Shown here: in pieces, positions 18,729-28,181 of the stretch | Layout: each line of letters begins with the position of its first letter | Position numbering within the stretch: the stretch's first letter is position 1 | Assembly (NCBI GenBank): GCA_023313575.1 | Contig: JAJTTP010000046.1 | Coordinates: 1-31,966 of the forward strand | Source: Eutypella sp. D-1 | Taxonomy: Eukaryota > Ascomycota > Sordariomycetes > Xylariales > Diatrypaceae | Length of the DNA: 31,966 nt | Direction of reading: 5' to 3' | The notes under the pieces: generated by a model | What the model was told of the DNA's origin: nothing | What the model saw: the letters and a program-made list of their open reading frames with translations, nothing else | Database searches by the model: none | Program-made: the position numbers and the translations under genes

Positions 18729-19154
18729 TTTTTGATTATTATTATAATTTTGGTTAAAAAAATTTAGAGTTAATAAAAGCTCTTATATGTATTATATACA
18801 ATTAATGTAGAAGGAAGGTAATAATAATTTTTTTTTCCTTTATAATTCACGCTATGATATCGATGATTTACCACTAAATAAACTTATTACTGCAAAAGAT
18901 CCTAACGTTTTGAAGTTAACCGAGATTTTTCTACTTTTGTGCTATACTTTCTGAACCTCCGTTCCCCTAGGGAGGGGGCCCCCATCCCCGATGGGGATAC
19001 GGAGGGAGACCGAAGGTCGCGAAAATAAGAAGTATGCGTCCTTGATATCCTCTAAAAACTACCGTGGATAATCCTTTAAACGCAGAATCTAGGGTTTTTC
19101 TCGCAAAGCGGTCCCCCCCCTGGTTTAAGTTAGACGGCCAGGGCTACAATGGTA

Positions 19155-19217
19155 TAAGATTAAAACCTATACAATAGTAACCGTACTACTATATTCTACC
19201 CTTAAATTCACACAGTT
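19155..19217 (-). pseudogene. Decayed tRNA-Arg(ACG) copy
   Basis: The stretch AGTAACCGTACTACTATATT (plus strand, 19176-19195) is identical to the anticodon arm region of the tRNA-Arg at 28111-28181, and weaker identity continues on both sides. The T-loop has lost TTCGAGT and the acceptor ends no longer pair, so it is a pseudo-tRNA. The anticodon stem is if anything better paired than in the intact gene. Confidence 0.65.
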
Positions 19218-19856
19218 TTTTTTATTTTTGTGCCATATCCCATATCCTTCGGTGGCTACGCCTACAGAAGCGATCCATAAGGTAAATTTTTCCCGAAGGG
19301 ATATGGATAAGGTAAATTTTTCCCAGAAGTTGGCGAGGCTTTTTTTTTTAGTTCTTATTTATATTTATTTAATATACCTTTATTTTCATTTGAACTGAGT
19401 CCACAGTTGAATAAGAAACAGTTTTAAGTTTTCCTCTTTAAGTTCACTAAGCTCTACAGCATTAGGTGTAGAAATATTTAAAGGATATTTTCTTTATATA
19501 CTCTTACCCTTATCCAAAGAACATAATTCAACAGCTGGTGATTTAACTTAAGGGCTAGAGGCTTGTCTCATATACGGTAAACTAAACACGGGTAATTCAT
19601 TAGCACCTAAACTATTATTCGATCTCGCATCTTTAATAGTACTAGTTGTATATTTATTTACTAAAATACGGGATCTTTATAAATAAGTAAAAGGTTATCC
19701 TACAGGAGTTATTTTAATTGGACATAATTAATATAGAATATTTAATTTATCTATACTAGTTAAACCCTTATTATTAACTATTCATAAAATACCTTTATTC
19801 CTGCTAAAAATTTATAGCTTATATAGTCTCAGAATCCACGGATTCTTACGGATTTT

Positions 19857-20045
19857 TTATAGTATCCATAAACTTAGGTTTATTTTTAGTGATCGCGCGC
19901 TTTTATCTGAGAGGACCTGACTTATACTTTCCTCTCTTTCTTTTATTTTTTTTAGTTCACTATCTATAATCCCTCCACCTTGAGGGTTAGAATTATCAGC
20001 TTGTAGTATATTAGGTTTATATTCTTTAATTTTAGTTTCTGTCAC
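19857..20045 (-). CDS. Small ORF with helical Lys/Glu-rich segment
   Basis: 62 codons from ATG at 20045. Contains IIDSELKKIKEREESISQVL, a probable short coiled coil, and a Gln/Gly-rich turn before it. Not recognised. Its style resembles the Lys/Glu/Asp-rich end of the NAD5 extension ([26 protein letters not shown]), so it may be a fragment of a related sequence. It could be chance. Confidence 0.3.
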   Translation of the reverse strand: MTETKIKEYKPNILQADNSNPQGGGIIDSELKKIKEREESISQVLSDKSARSLKINLSLWIL

Positions 20046-20180
20046 ATCTCCACCTAAGGTATTTTATGCCAAAAGGGTCACTTGATTTGAGCTGCATTTA
20101 ATAAATCTTTAAAAGTTATACTAAAAATTGTATTAAGAGCTTGCTGTTTTTCCTCAATAAATTACCCGGAGGGATCAAGA

Positions 20181-20384
20181 ATGCCTGATCAAGAAAAAAA
20201 AAGAGATATTAAGGATTTATATACAAAACAACCTAAACTTAAAAAAAGTTTAGAATACTTAAAAACTTCATTATATAATCCTGTTAAAGACAATGTTAAA
20301 CTAGTTCAACATGCTAAGAAAGCTTTACCTGGTATGTTGGCAATTATTAAAAGTAAAGTACGCATCATAAAAGAGTTTGGTTAA
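20181..20384 (+). CDS. Small plus-strand basic ORF, unknown
   Basis: 67 codons with ATG at 20181, only 3 nt after the GC cluster CCCGGAGGGATCA. Very lysine-rich (about a quarter of residues), helical, no membrane segment or known motif: MPDQEKKRDIKDLYTKQPKL at the start, a hydrophobic helix ALPGMLAIIKSKVRIIKEF at the end. It is on the strand opposite all mitochondrial genes. Might be a fragment of an invading element; function unknown and it may not be expressed. Confidence 0.35.
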   Translation: MPDQEKKRDIKDLYTKQPKLKKSLEYLKTSLYNPVKDNVKLVQHAKKALPGMLAIIKSKVRIIKEFG

Positions 20385-20566
20385 AATTTGAGTAAACATT
20401 CTAAAAAAAAGTTTTTGTAGTTTAATTTAGGTTAGTAAAATTTAGAGTTAAACATGTATTATATACTATTAATGTAAGTAATAATAATAATGCTTTGTCA
20501 AAAAATTCATAATATTTTATTTAATGAACTCATAATATTCTTCTAATCGTTAGAAAACAAAAAAAA

Positions 20567-20642
20567 AATAAGAGACTTGAACTCCCATTTTTCGAAAATA
20601 TAACGAATACTCTACCTTATTGAGTTTTTTTTTTATTTTTTA
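20567..20642 (-). tRNA. tRNA-like structure, identity unclear
   Basis: Minus strand shows CTCAATAAGGTAGAG, a good D-arm, and GGGAGTTCAAGTCTC, a good T-arm, with A- and T-runs that could pair as acceptor. The anticodon region (TTCGTTATATTTTCGAA) gives a four-pair stem with an oversized loop, so no anticodon can be read safely. A decayed or unusual tRNA. Confidence 0.35.
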
Positions 20643-20694
20643 TAATGTTTATTATCATATAAATCGAATAAGAAAAAATAAACAAAAAATCCTA

Positions 20695-22236
20695 CTAATC
20701 TCTTCTACGTTTAGAAGTATCTGCTGTGATGTTATTATCTGCTACTCTTTTATTATCAGAAATTTCAGGAATATATTTCGCTCTACTACTTTTAAATTGA
20801 CCTATAAGAGACATCTGATTCTCGAATTCTGATCTAATTGACTCCAATTTTTCTTTATCTTTAAGATAATTTATAGAATTAGGATCAAGCTTCTTGATAT
20901 CTTCATCTATTTTTTTTATATCATCATGTACTTTATCTGCAAGAGATCTATACACATACTGTGATCCATCCCCCGTTAAATTTTCTTTATTAGGTTCTGA
21001 AGCATACGATATAAACCCTTCAGGAGTATCGAAAAAATTATACAATTTACATACAAGAACAATTAACATATAAATACCCCATATTAATAATCAATACGAA
21101 GAAATTATATCTTGAATTTTATAAAATAAACATAAGAGAGATTTAAAAAAATTAGATTGTAAAAACTTATTTTTATTCTCATTATAGCCATAGTAATAGC
21201 TGAAAATACTTAATGAGAAAATAGCTAAGATCAATAATAATACCATCTTAAAACTTCATAGCCCCCAAAAAGCAACAGATAAATACCCTATAAAACCTAT
21301 TAATATATATAAAGCATAACTTGTTACAACACCTGTGCTTAAAGATGAAATAGCTTTACTTAATTTAACCAATCCTAGCTCTAGACCGAAGGGTCCTAAT
21401 AACTCTATGCTTCCTTTATCCAACACTTTAGTAGTCTGTCCTCCTAAATTTAAAACTAAGTTAGTGATATATTTATTGTAAAACATTTCAACCAAAAATC
21501 TTTGATTAAAAAAACCAAATAGATTGTAACCAAACCTAGATAATTTAAAGCTGATTAAAGATTCAGGTAAATATTCTGAAAAAATAATAGCTAACATACT
21601 AAAGATAACAGTGAAGACAAAAGGTAAAAGTTTAAATATAGTAGGTACTCCAAATTCTGTCTCAATGACTATTTCATGAACAGGATGTATAAAAATACTG
21701 TTATCAATAAAAAAACTTGAACCTAAACCTATAAATAGATCTTTAGTAATATAACCAAAGAATATAGAAAATACAGCTAGTATTACCAGAGGTAAACTTA
21801 AAAATAAATCACCTTCATGAGCATGTTTATAATATGTCATTGATCCATTAGGATTAGTTAAGAAAGTTAAATATAGGACTTTAACTGAATACAATGTAGT
21901 AAATATTGCACCTATTACTGCTATTACATATACAGCTATACTACTAAAATAATATTGACCAAAAGCAGATTCTAATATAAAATCTTTACTATAAAATCCA
22001 GTCATGAAAGGAAATGCTACTAAACTAAGACTAGCAATTAGCATAACAGAATAAATTAAAGGTAAGAATGAGATTAATCCACCGTATCTTCTAAAATCCT
22101 GGTTATCCCCCACTGCATGAATAACTGCTCCAGCTCCTAAGAATAATAATCCTTTATAAAAAGCATGATTAACAAGATGGAATAAGGCTATGTTATATGA
22201 TGATAAACCTACTGCTATTACCATCATACCTAATTG
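20695..22236 (-). CDS. nad5: nad5 exon 2 (NADH dehydrogenase subunit 5) with C-terminal extension
   Basis: 1542 nt from CAATTAGGT (QLG) to the stop at 20695. The first about 330 codons are typical NAD5: [50 protein letters not shown], and a run of membrane helices ending [20 protein letters not shown]5 is an antiporter-like proton-pumping subunit in the complex I membrane arm. The frame then continues for about 185 codons: two more membrane helices ([37 protein letters not shown]) and a charged, helical tail ([18 protein letters not shown]) ending TSKRRRD. Total NAD5 would be about 821 residues, longer than the usual 640-720. Whether the tail is kept, cleaved or an annexed foreign ORF is unknown. 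Confidence 0.9.
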
Positions 22237-22308
22237 CGACGTTTACTATCATAAATTAAGAGCTTGTTAAAGCGTGTTAAATGTGACGTAAATTGGACCA
22301 TTTCTTTA

Positions 22309-23058
22309 TTAGTTTTTGTATTTTTCTCAATTGTCTTTGAATTTAACTCATTCATTTAATTTAAAAACATCTTCGTTGTGTTTAGGTAATCTCGCTAAAT
22401 AAAATTGTTTTATTAAATTAACTCTTTTCATTTTTTCTGTTCTAAGAGGGTAATCACTAAAATAATTATCTATTAAATTAAAAAGTTCAGCCTTTCTATA
22501 TATAACATATTTAAACGCTTCTATTTTAGGGCTACTAATATCCACTCTTCCTCCATAAATATTTATTAAAGGTTCTAATAAATATTTATTTTTTTGAGAT
22601 ATACCAATAAAAACTTGCCCAGATGATTCACTATAATAAACTGAACCATCACTATCAATAAACCCACTAAATCACCCATTATTAAATGTAAGATTATCAG
22701 GATACTTCAGTTCGATACTAAATTTTACGCAAAGTTTATTCATTTGTAATAAACGTGTAGGATTTCTAATTAATCCATTAACATCATTTATTAATGCAAT
22801 TAAACCTGCTCTATTCCTTAATTTATATTTAAAAGCAAGGGCATTGGAAATCTGTTTAACCGTCCCCCCATACTTATGCTGTATTAAATATAAAACTTTT
22901 TTGTCTCTAGCATCCATTGTGATTTCACAACTATTATATCCATTTTTAGTTAATATGAAGTAACCATCTCCATCTATTAACCCAGCTAATCATTCTTTAA
23001 ATGCAAGATCCTTAATGTTACTATTATCTAAACTGTTCATATCTATATTTGTAGACAT
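22309..23058 (-). CDS. Second LAGLIDADG endonuclease in nad5 intron
   Basis: About 250 residues from ATG at 23058 to TAA at 22309; the frame is open further upstream to about 23270 through a hydrophobic stretch, so the start is uncertain. Motif 1 KEWLAGLIDGDGYFILT and motif 2 GWFSGFIDSDGSVYYS; between them NGLIRNPTRLLQMNKLC. It is a close paralogue of the C-terminal half of the fused ORF in the same intron (NGLIRNPTRMLQLDKVC, GWFSGFIDSDGSIYY). Intact. It lies between the core and the 3' splice site. Confidence 0.85.
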
Positions 23059-23273
23059 TTTTCTACTAAATATTGAACTTACGCCTAAATGTTTATTGTT
23101 TATAGTTACAAAATTAGAAAGTTTAAGCGTCTCATTTCTATAATCAAATATTCTATTGGTTATTCATCTAGACAATATATTATTAAATTTTATTACATAG
23201 CCAAAAGCAAAAGTTACGGCAGATAAGATACTCTGCCTGATAACTATATAAAACCACCAGAGGTGGGAGGCCT

Positions 23274-23358
23274 TAAAAAAAAATCAAAAACTAAATTCTA
23301 AATTTAGAAATAATACTAAAATAGATTCGTTTAAGAATTTATTTTGGATTTTTTTTTT
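23274..23358. repeat. Hairpin element (copy 3)
   Basis: Arms AAAAAATCAAAAACTAAATT (about 23277-23296) and AATTTATTTTGGATTTTTTT (about 23336-23355) are imperfect inverted repeats, enclosing AAATAATACTAAAA. The layout resembles the elements at 10749 and 14093 (A-run, short core with TAATACT, T-run). It lies beside the nad4L/nad5 duplicate. Confidence 0.5.
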
Positions 23359-23379
23359 AGATAGGCTCCGCCTTAGCGA

Positions 23380-23648
23380 GATGATGCACGATGCTCCGCG
23401 AAATCCAACTTCTCTACCAAAGAAGCCAGAAACCATAAACCTTGATAAAGGAAAAGTTACGATGAATTTCAAAAAACCTTCAATCAATAACTTGAAGGTA
23501 GGACCTATTAAGTCTACACTCTTATAACTTACCAATAGCAAGAATTTGCTAGTCTGTGATATAATATTCTTTCCATCTAAGAGAAACCCTATTCAAAAAA
23601 TTATTAGTGTAATGTACATTGTATATTTATTTAAAATTAAATTATTGT
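23380..23648 (-). pseudogene. Rearranged partial copy of nad4L start and nad5 start
   Basis: The upstream leader and first codons of nad4L (27020 region) recur here: ATG at 23619 followed by YITLIIFWIGFLLDGKNII against [20 protein letters not shown]. About 90 bp further, the nad5 start recurs: GTTTCTGGCTTCTTTGGTAG with VSGFFGREVGFRGA, against [14 protein letters not shown] at 26720-26660. The middle of nad4L is lost or unrecognisable, and the copy runs into a GC cluster. It is a non-functional duplicate within the nad5 intron. Confidence 0.75.
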
Positions 23649-24030
23649 AAAACTTTTTTTTCCGTATGGAAGACTAAGATTAAATTACTATCTGATAGTA
23701 ATGAAAAAGTATGGATTTACCACGCAACCTAAGTAATGTTTATTAAAGACAGAGAATTTTGACATTGAATTAACTAATCTAAATTCAATAAAAACTAATA
23801 TCAAACGTATGGCCTCTGAGATTCCTACTAACTTACTAATAATCTCAAATTTTCACCTTATTAACACAGACATAATATGCTGGAATAACCTTATAATGGA
23901 AGATGAATAAAAAAAAACTTGAAATTATAGTGATTATAAAAATAAACACGAGCTTTGGTTATCTGCGAATTGGCTATAATTTTTTTTTATAGCTTCTACG
24001 CTACTCCTCCCTTATCATAAGTATAATAAA

Positions 24031-25827
24031 TTACTTATAATTTATTTTTTCTATTAAATATAATTTTTCTACTGATCCCTTTTTTACCTCATATAATTCT
24101 TTAATTAGACTAATTTTATTCCTTTTATTTGACATTAAAGGATATCTTACTAAGTAATTATCTATAATATTTAAAATTTCTTTTTTTCTGTAAATAGAAT
24201 ACTGAAAAGCTTGTCTAGAATCTAGAATTTTTATGCTACCTGAATATAATTTTATTAAAGAATCTAATAAATATTTATTTTTATGAGTTACACTTAAAAT
24301 TAATTGATCTAACTTTTCATTATAATATATTGAACCATCACTATCGATGAATCCGCTAAATCATCCATTGTAGTAAGTCAAGGGTTTAGACACTTCAAAC
24401 TCTATACCATATAACTTACAAACCTTATCTAATTGTAACATTCTTGTAGGATTTCTAATTAAACCATTAACACTACTGACTAATTTAATCAACCCGTATT
24501 TGTGGGCTAATTTATATTTTAAACCTGAAGATATCTCTTTAATAGATCCACCAAACTTATGCTTTATAGTATAAAGAGCAAATTTATCTTCTTTATCCAT
24601 TACAATTTTAAAATTAGCATAACCTTTTTTAGATAAAAAAAATTTACCGTCACCATCTATTAATCCAGATAATCATTCATTAAATTCCTGTGATGTATTA
24701 GAACGTGATTGTGAAGTTATATATGTTCTTTTTTGTTGTACATTAGTAATTAAGGATTTATTTATTCTTTTTTTATTTGTACCCAATTTTATTTGTTTAA
24801 TTGATTCAAATCCTTCTGAAGTAATATGAGCTTTATTTTTAATTAATTCTGCTACACTATTAAAATCAGAAAAATCTAAATATTTAGATCCCTGTAAAGG
24901 ATATTTATTAAAAAAAGGCAGAATTTTAGTGTAAATATCTTCAAATTTAGTAACAATAAAATCACCAGCTTCTGGTGAACTTAAACTATAACGTCCACAG
25001 TCAAAATAATTAACTAATTCTTTTAATAAATCGGTATCTCTAATGTGTTGTGTAATTTTAAATACTAAGCCTACACCTGTAGAATTATTGGTTAATGATA
25101 TGTAAAAACACCCATCACCATCTACAAAACCAGAAACTCAATAAGGATTTATAGCTTCGAATTTAGGTGTAATAGTTTGAGGTCTTAAATAAGGAATAAT
25201 ATTTGGAAAAACAATTTTCAATTCTTCAGATAAACCGTTGTTAAAACTTGCTTTTAAAGACAATATTTCTTGAAAACCTTCTTGTGTTAAATGTTTTTTT
25301 TGTTTAATTAATTCAAATACTAATTTAAATATTTTATAATCAGATAGTTTTTGTGTAATTAATGGATAATTATTAAAATGATTTATAATAATTTCCATCT
25401 CTTTCATAGAATTTACTATATACTCAATATATCCGTCTTTTCTTGTATAAATTTTACCTACGTTAAAAAATTTGAAAATTCTTTCTAACAACTCACTATC
25501 TTTTGAATGCAGTTTTAATTTAAAAGATAGACTTACACTATAACCTAATTTTAGTGGGCTCCGCCCTACTGATCGAGATTGAATATTTATTAAAAAACTA
25601 CCCTCAGCATCCGTAAATCCTGTTACATAATAAGGATTTAATATATTATTTTCAGTAGATGATCCCGAGCCTACGGCTACAGAATGATAATTTAAAGTAC
25701 TTACACCTAAAGTGAATTTGGGACTAGTAGTTAATCTTTTTTTTATAGAAAATAAGAGAGAAGTAGACTCGCATATAGTTTGATGCCTGAATGTACTTGA
25801 ATGAGAAGTACATTCTCGAGCCAATTG
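24031..25827 (-). CDS. Four-motif LAGLIDADG fusion endonuclease, nad5 intron
   Basis: An uninterrupted frame of about 598 residues leads from nad5 exon 1 to TAA at 24031. It holds four LAGLIDADG motifs in order: YYVTGFTDAEGSFLIN, YWVSGFVDGDGCFYIS, EWLSGLIDGDGKFFLS and GWFSGFIDSDGSIYYN. The first pair has the usual LAGLIDADG_1 blocks (FNNYPLITQKLSDY, LSLKASFNNGLSEELK; FFNKYPLQGSKYLDF). The second pair belongs to the family of the 22309-23058 ORF. The junction (TNKKRINKSLITNVQQKRTY) has no stop or frame shift. Two complete monomeric endonucleases seem fused, perhaps after one ORF invaded the end of another. Processing into two proteins is possible. Confidence 0.88.
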
Positions 25828-26751
25828 ACTCATAGTAGAATAGGCTATAACTTTTTTAATATCTTGTTGGAACAATCCTACAAGAGAACTAAATACAGTT
25901 GTAATAGCACCTAATCATAAACAAAGTAATAATACTATTGAACTATATTCTATTAAAGGAGATGAACGCATTAATAAGTACACTCCTGCCGTTACCATAG
26001 TGGCAGCATGTATTAAAGCAGAAACTGGAGTAGGACCTTCCATCGCCATAGGTAATCATACGTGAAGGCCAACTTGAGAACTTTTGGCCATAGCACCTAT
26101 TAATAAGCATATACCTACAATAGTTATAACATTTTCATTAATATACGGAGCTAATGAAAAAACTGTTGCATAATCTAAATTACCTAGAGATCATAAAATA
26201 GTGAACATACCTATAGTTAAAAAGCAATCACCCACTCTATTTGTTAAAAATGCAGATATAGAACTTTGGTTCGCAAATATCCGAGTAAACCAAAAACTTA
26301 CTAGTAGATAAGAACAAACACCTACACCTTCTCATCCTACAAACATTAATAGATAATTATTAGCTGTTACTAATATAATCATCATAAAAGTGAATAAGCT
26401 TAAATAACTAAAGAAACGTTGTACATGGGGGTCATTGCTCATGTACGATATTGAATATATATGAACTAAAGAACTTATGATTAAGACAGGTATTAACATA
26501 GATACTGTTAAACTATCAAATTCAAAAGCTACCGTAATATTAATTCATTCTGAGTCTATTCATCTAAATAGTTCAATAGAAACAGGAATATTATTAAACC
26601 CTACTTCAAAAAAAGCTATTATTGCTAGTATTGTAGTTACTATTACACTAAAACATGTCATGAACTGTGCTCCGCGAACTCCAACTTTTCTACCAAAAAA
26701 GCCAGAAACTATAGATCCTAATAAAGGTAAAATTATTACTACTAAATACAT
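25828..26751 (-). CDS. nad5: nad5 exon 1 (NADH dehydrogenase subunit 5)
   Basis: 924 nt from ATG at 26751. Encodes [20 protein letters not shown], the conserved [37 protein letters not shown], and the quinone/proton-channel block [20 protein letters not shown] with [12 protein letters not shown], up to [10 protein letters not shown]. The E in GWEGVG and the K/H in the central helices are the proton-pathway residues of the family. Its ATG overlaps the nad4L stop by one base, a layout usual in Pezizomycotina, implying co-transcription. Trp is often TGA. Confidence 0.96.
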
Positions 26752-27020
26752 TATTTATATTCTATCGAAACGCTTCCTCTTAATCTGTAAAAAGCGACTA
26801 GAATACCCAAACCTATCGCAGATTCCGCACCTGCAACTGCTATTATATATATAGCGTATGTTTGGCCTATTATATCATCAATGTTTAGTGAACTTACCAA
26901 TATTAGAAATGTTATAGAAACTAACATCATCTCGATCGAGATGAGCATTAATATAATATTTTTTCTATTCAACACGAACCCTAAGATTCCTATTAAAAAA
27001 AGTATTAGTGTAATATTCAT
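26751..27020 (-). CDS. nad4L: nad4L (NADH dehydrogenase subunit 4L)
   Basis: 89 residues, three transmembrane helices: [35 protein letters not shown] and [20 protein letters not shown]. The two buried glutamates of complex I subunit 4L/NuoK are seen in SIEMMLV and GAESAIGL. Complete, uninterrupted, ATG at 27020, TAA sharing its last A with the nad5 ATG. It acts in the proton-pumping membrane arm next to ND6. A partial copy of its start lies in the nad5 intron. Confidence 0.97.
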   Translation of the reverse strand: MNITLILFLIGILGFVLNRKNIILMLISIEMMLVSITFLILVSSLNIDDIIGQTYAIYIIAVAGAESAIGLGILVAFYRLRGSVSIEYK

Positions 27021-27117
27021 TGTATATTTATTAAATTTAAATTATTGTAATTAAATCCTTACTGAGTTATATAAATACCTCTGTATAAACACCTGTATTT
27101 ATGCCTTCAATAAGGAT

Positions 27118-27196
27118 AAGAGTGCGTTAGATTCGAACTAACATCTATAGACAGTTAAATAAACTGCCTTTATTTTACCTCTTAAACTAACACCCC
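27118..27196 (-). tRNA. tRNA-like gene, anticodon uncertain
   Basis: Acceptor GGGGTGT against GCACTCT (with G.U pairs), D-stem GTTT/AAAT, and a perfect T-arm GTTAG-TTCGAAT-CTAAC. The anticodon arm can be drawn as GCAGT-TTATTTA-ACTGT, which would give ATT, an unusual anticodon, and needs three extra bases before the stem. It lies just upstream of nad4L. Possibly a real but odd tRNA, or one in decay. Confidence 0.5.
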
Positions 27197-27478
27197 TTAG
27201 GTAGAAATACCTTAGAACGCAATATCAATTATCATATTTCTTAATAACCACGACACAATAAGAAAGTAATTATTACTTATAAAATATAGAATAGATATTC
27301 TATATAAAGATTTTAAGGTAATATTACACCGTATACTCCGTTTATATATTATAGTATATAAACCTTTTTATTCTCGCGCTACGTAGTACGCTACAAAAAA
27401 TAGTAATTTAATAAACCCTTATACCCTTATCCATATTAGTTTTCAATTATAAATTTTTAGCTTTTCTACGCCCTCTGG

Positions 27479-27508
27479 GGTGCGAAGCGGACATTCCTGC
27501 TTCGCACC
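27479..27508. repeat. GC-rich hairpin GGTGCGAAGC/GCTTCGCACC
   Basis: Perfect 10-bp stem with a 10-nt loop. The motif TGCGAAGCG also occurs near 2394, 9772, 29003 and, as TGCGAAGCA, 29238, so it is part of a dispersed GC-cluster family. Confidence 0.7.
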
Positions 27509-27759
27509 AAAAGGAGGAGAAGGTTACATAAGAAAAATGTACTTTACTTTTTATTGATTTTGATCCCTCTGGTTTATCTTTTTCTACTTATTTTTGTGCC
27601 ATATCCCTGTTGCTCCGCAGGGGTTAGGGATCAAGAAAATCAGAAGTATGTACGCCTTAAACAAAACATTAAGTCATATAAACAATATAATTCAATATAT
27701 TTAGTAGCGAAGCGTCCGACGGCTTTATTTTTTTTTTCAAGGCAAAATTTTATCTACCT

Positions 27760-27785
27760 AAACCCCTGCACTACTGCAGGGGTTT
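27760..27785. repeat. GC palindrome AAACCCCTGCA/TGCAGGGGTTT (copy 1)
   Basis: Perfect 11-bp inverted repeat with loop CTAC. A second copy at 28490-28515 has the identical stem and the complementary loop GTAG, as if inverted. The GC hairpin inside the 10749-10861 element is similar in style. Confidence 0.75.
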
Positions 27786-27927
27786 GTGGAGGAGAGAACG
27801 CTCTTTTTTTATTTTTTTTAGCGATACTTTCACTAACAACTTTATATTGTTAATATCAGAACACTAAAAAAACCAAATACTCAAAAATTTAGAAGTGAAG
27901 CAAGAGCAAATCCTTAGATTACTCCTT

Positions 27928-27999
27928 TAAGAAATAGATAACTCGAACACCCAACCTTCTATGTACAAAACGGTTGCTCTACCCTCTAGCGAATTTAAT
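27928..27999 (-). tRNA. tRNA-Thr(TGT)-like sequence, degenerate
   Basis: D-arm GCTAGAGGGTAGAGC and a T-loop TTCGAGT are clear, and ACCGTTTTGTAC would place TGT in the anticodon loop. The 3' side of the anticodon stem (ATAGA) and the acceptor stem pair poorly, so this is a tRNA-like relic or a very divergent gene. Confidence 0.35.
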
Positions 28000-28110
28000 T
28001 TATATAAAAATTTAGCTTATATATATCTTACTAATTAGTATACATTGTATGACTTTATGTTTAAGTAATCGTAAAGTAAGATAAATTATATATTAAAAGA
28101 ACTACAAATT

Positions 28111-28181
28111 AAGTGTGTATAAGACTCGAACTTATATGACAGTAACCGTACTACTATATTCTACCATTAAACTAACACACC
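28111..28181 (-). tRNA. trnR: tRNA-Arg(ACG)
   Basis: 71-nt cloverleaf: acceptor GGTGTGT/ACACACT, D-arm GTTT-AATGGTA-GAAT, anticodon stem TAGTA/TACTG with loop GTACGGT (anticodon ACG, T33 present), variable TCAT, T-arm ATAAG-TTCGAGT-CTTAT. It decodes CGN arginine codons. A decayed second copy lies at 19155-19217. Confidence 0.85.

Larger units (their letters stand above)
18729..20694. other. nad5-cob intergenic region with decayed sequence
   Basis: About 2 kb containing GC clusters (18960-19020, 19110-19140, 19240-19330), a decayed tRNA-Arg copy (19166-19217), two small unassigned ORFs and a tRNA-like hairpin region near 20570-20640. On the minus strand 19860-19380 shows several short open blocks separated by stops (for example GANELPVFSLPYMRQASSP and NISTPNAVELSELKEE), suggesting a decayed, unidentified ORF rather than filler. 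Confidence 0.5.
22237..25827 (-). other. nad5 intron (group I, site 924)
   Basis: Exon 1 ends ATGAGT and exon 2 starts CAATTAGG; the intron ends in G (22237) and joining restores [13 protein letters not shown]. In transcription order it holds the four-motif LAGLIDADG fusion (25827-24031), a ribozyme core region (about 23990-23660, with GAATCTCAGAGGCCATACG near 23806-23825), a rearranged copy of the nad4L/nad5 start (about 23645-23380), a hairpin element, and a second LAGLIDADG ORF. Confidence 0.88.

Noticed and set aside
23284..23541. 85-codon minus-strand frame as a new gene
   Set aside because: It is the rearranged nad4L/nad5 start copy running into a GC cluster and hairpin element.
26477..26854. 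125-codon plus-strand frame
   Set aside because: Antisense to nad5 exon 1 and nad4L.
27554..27853. 99-codon plus-strand frame
   Set aside because: Made up of GC clusters, palindromes and T-runs; no conserved feature and opposite to the mitochondrial coding strand.
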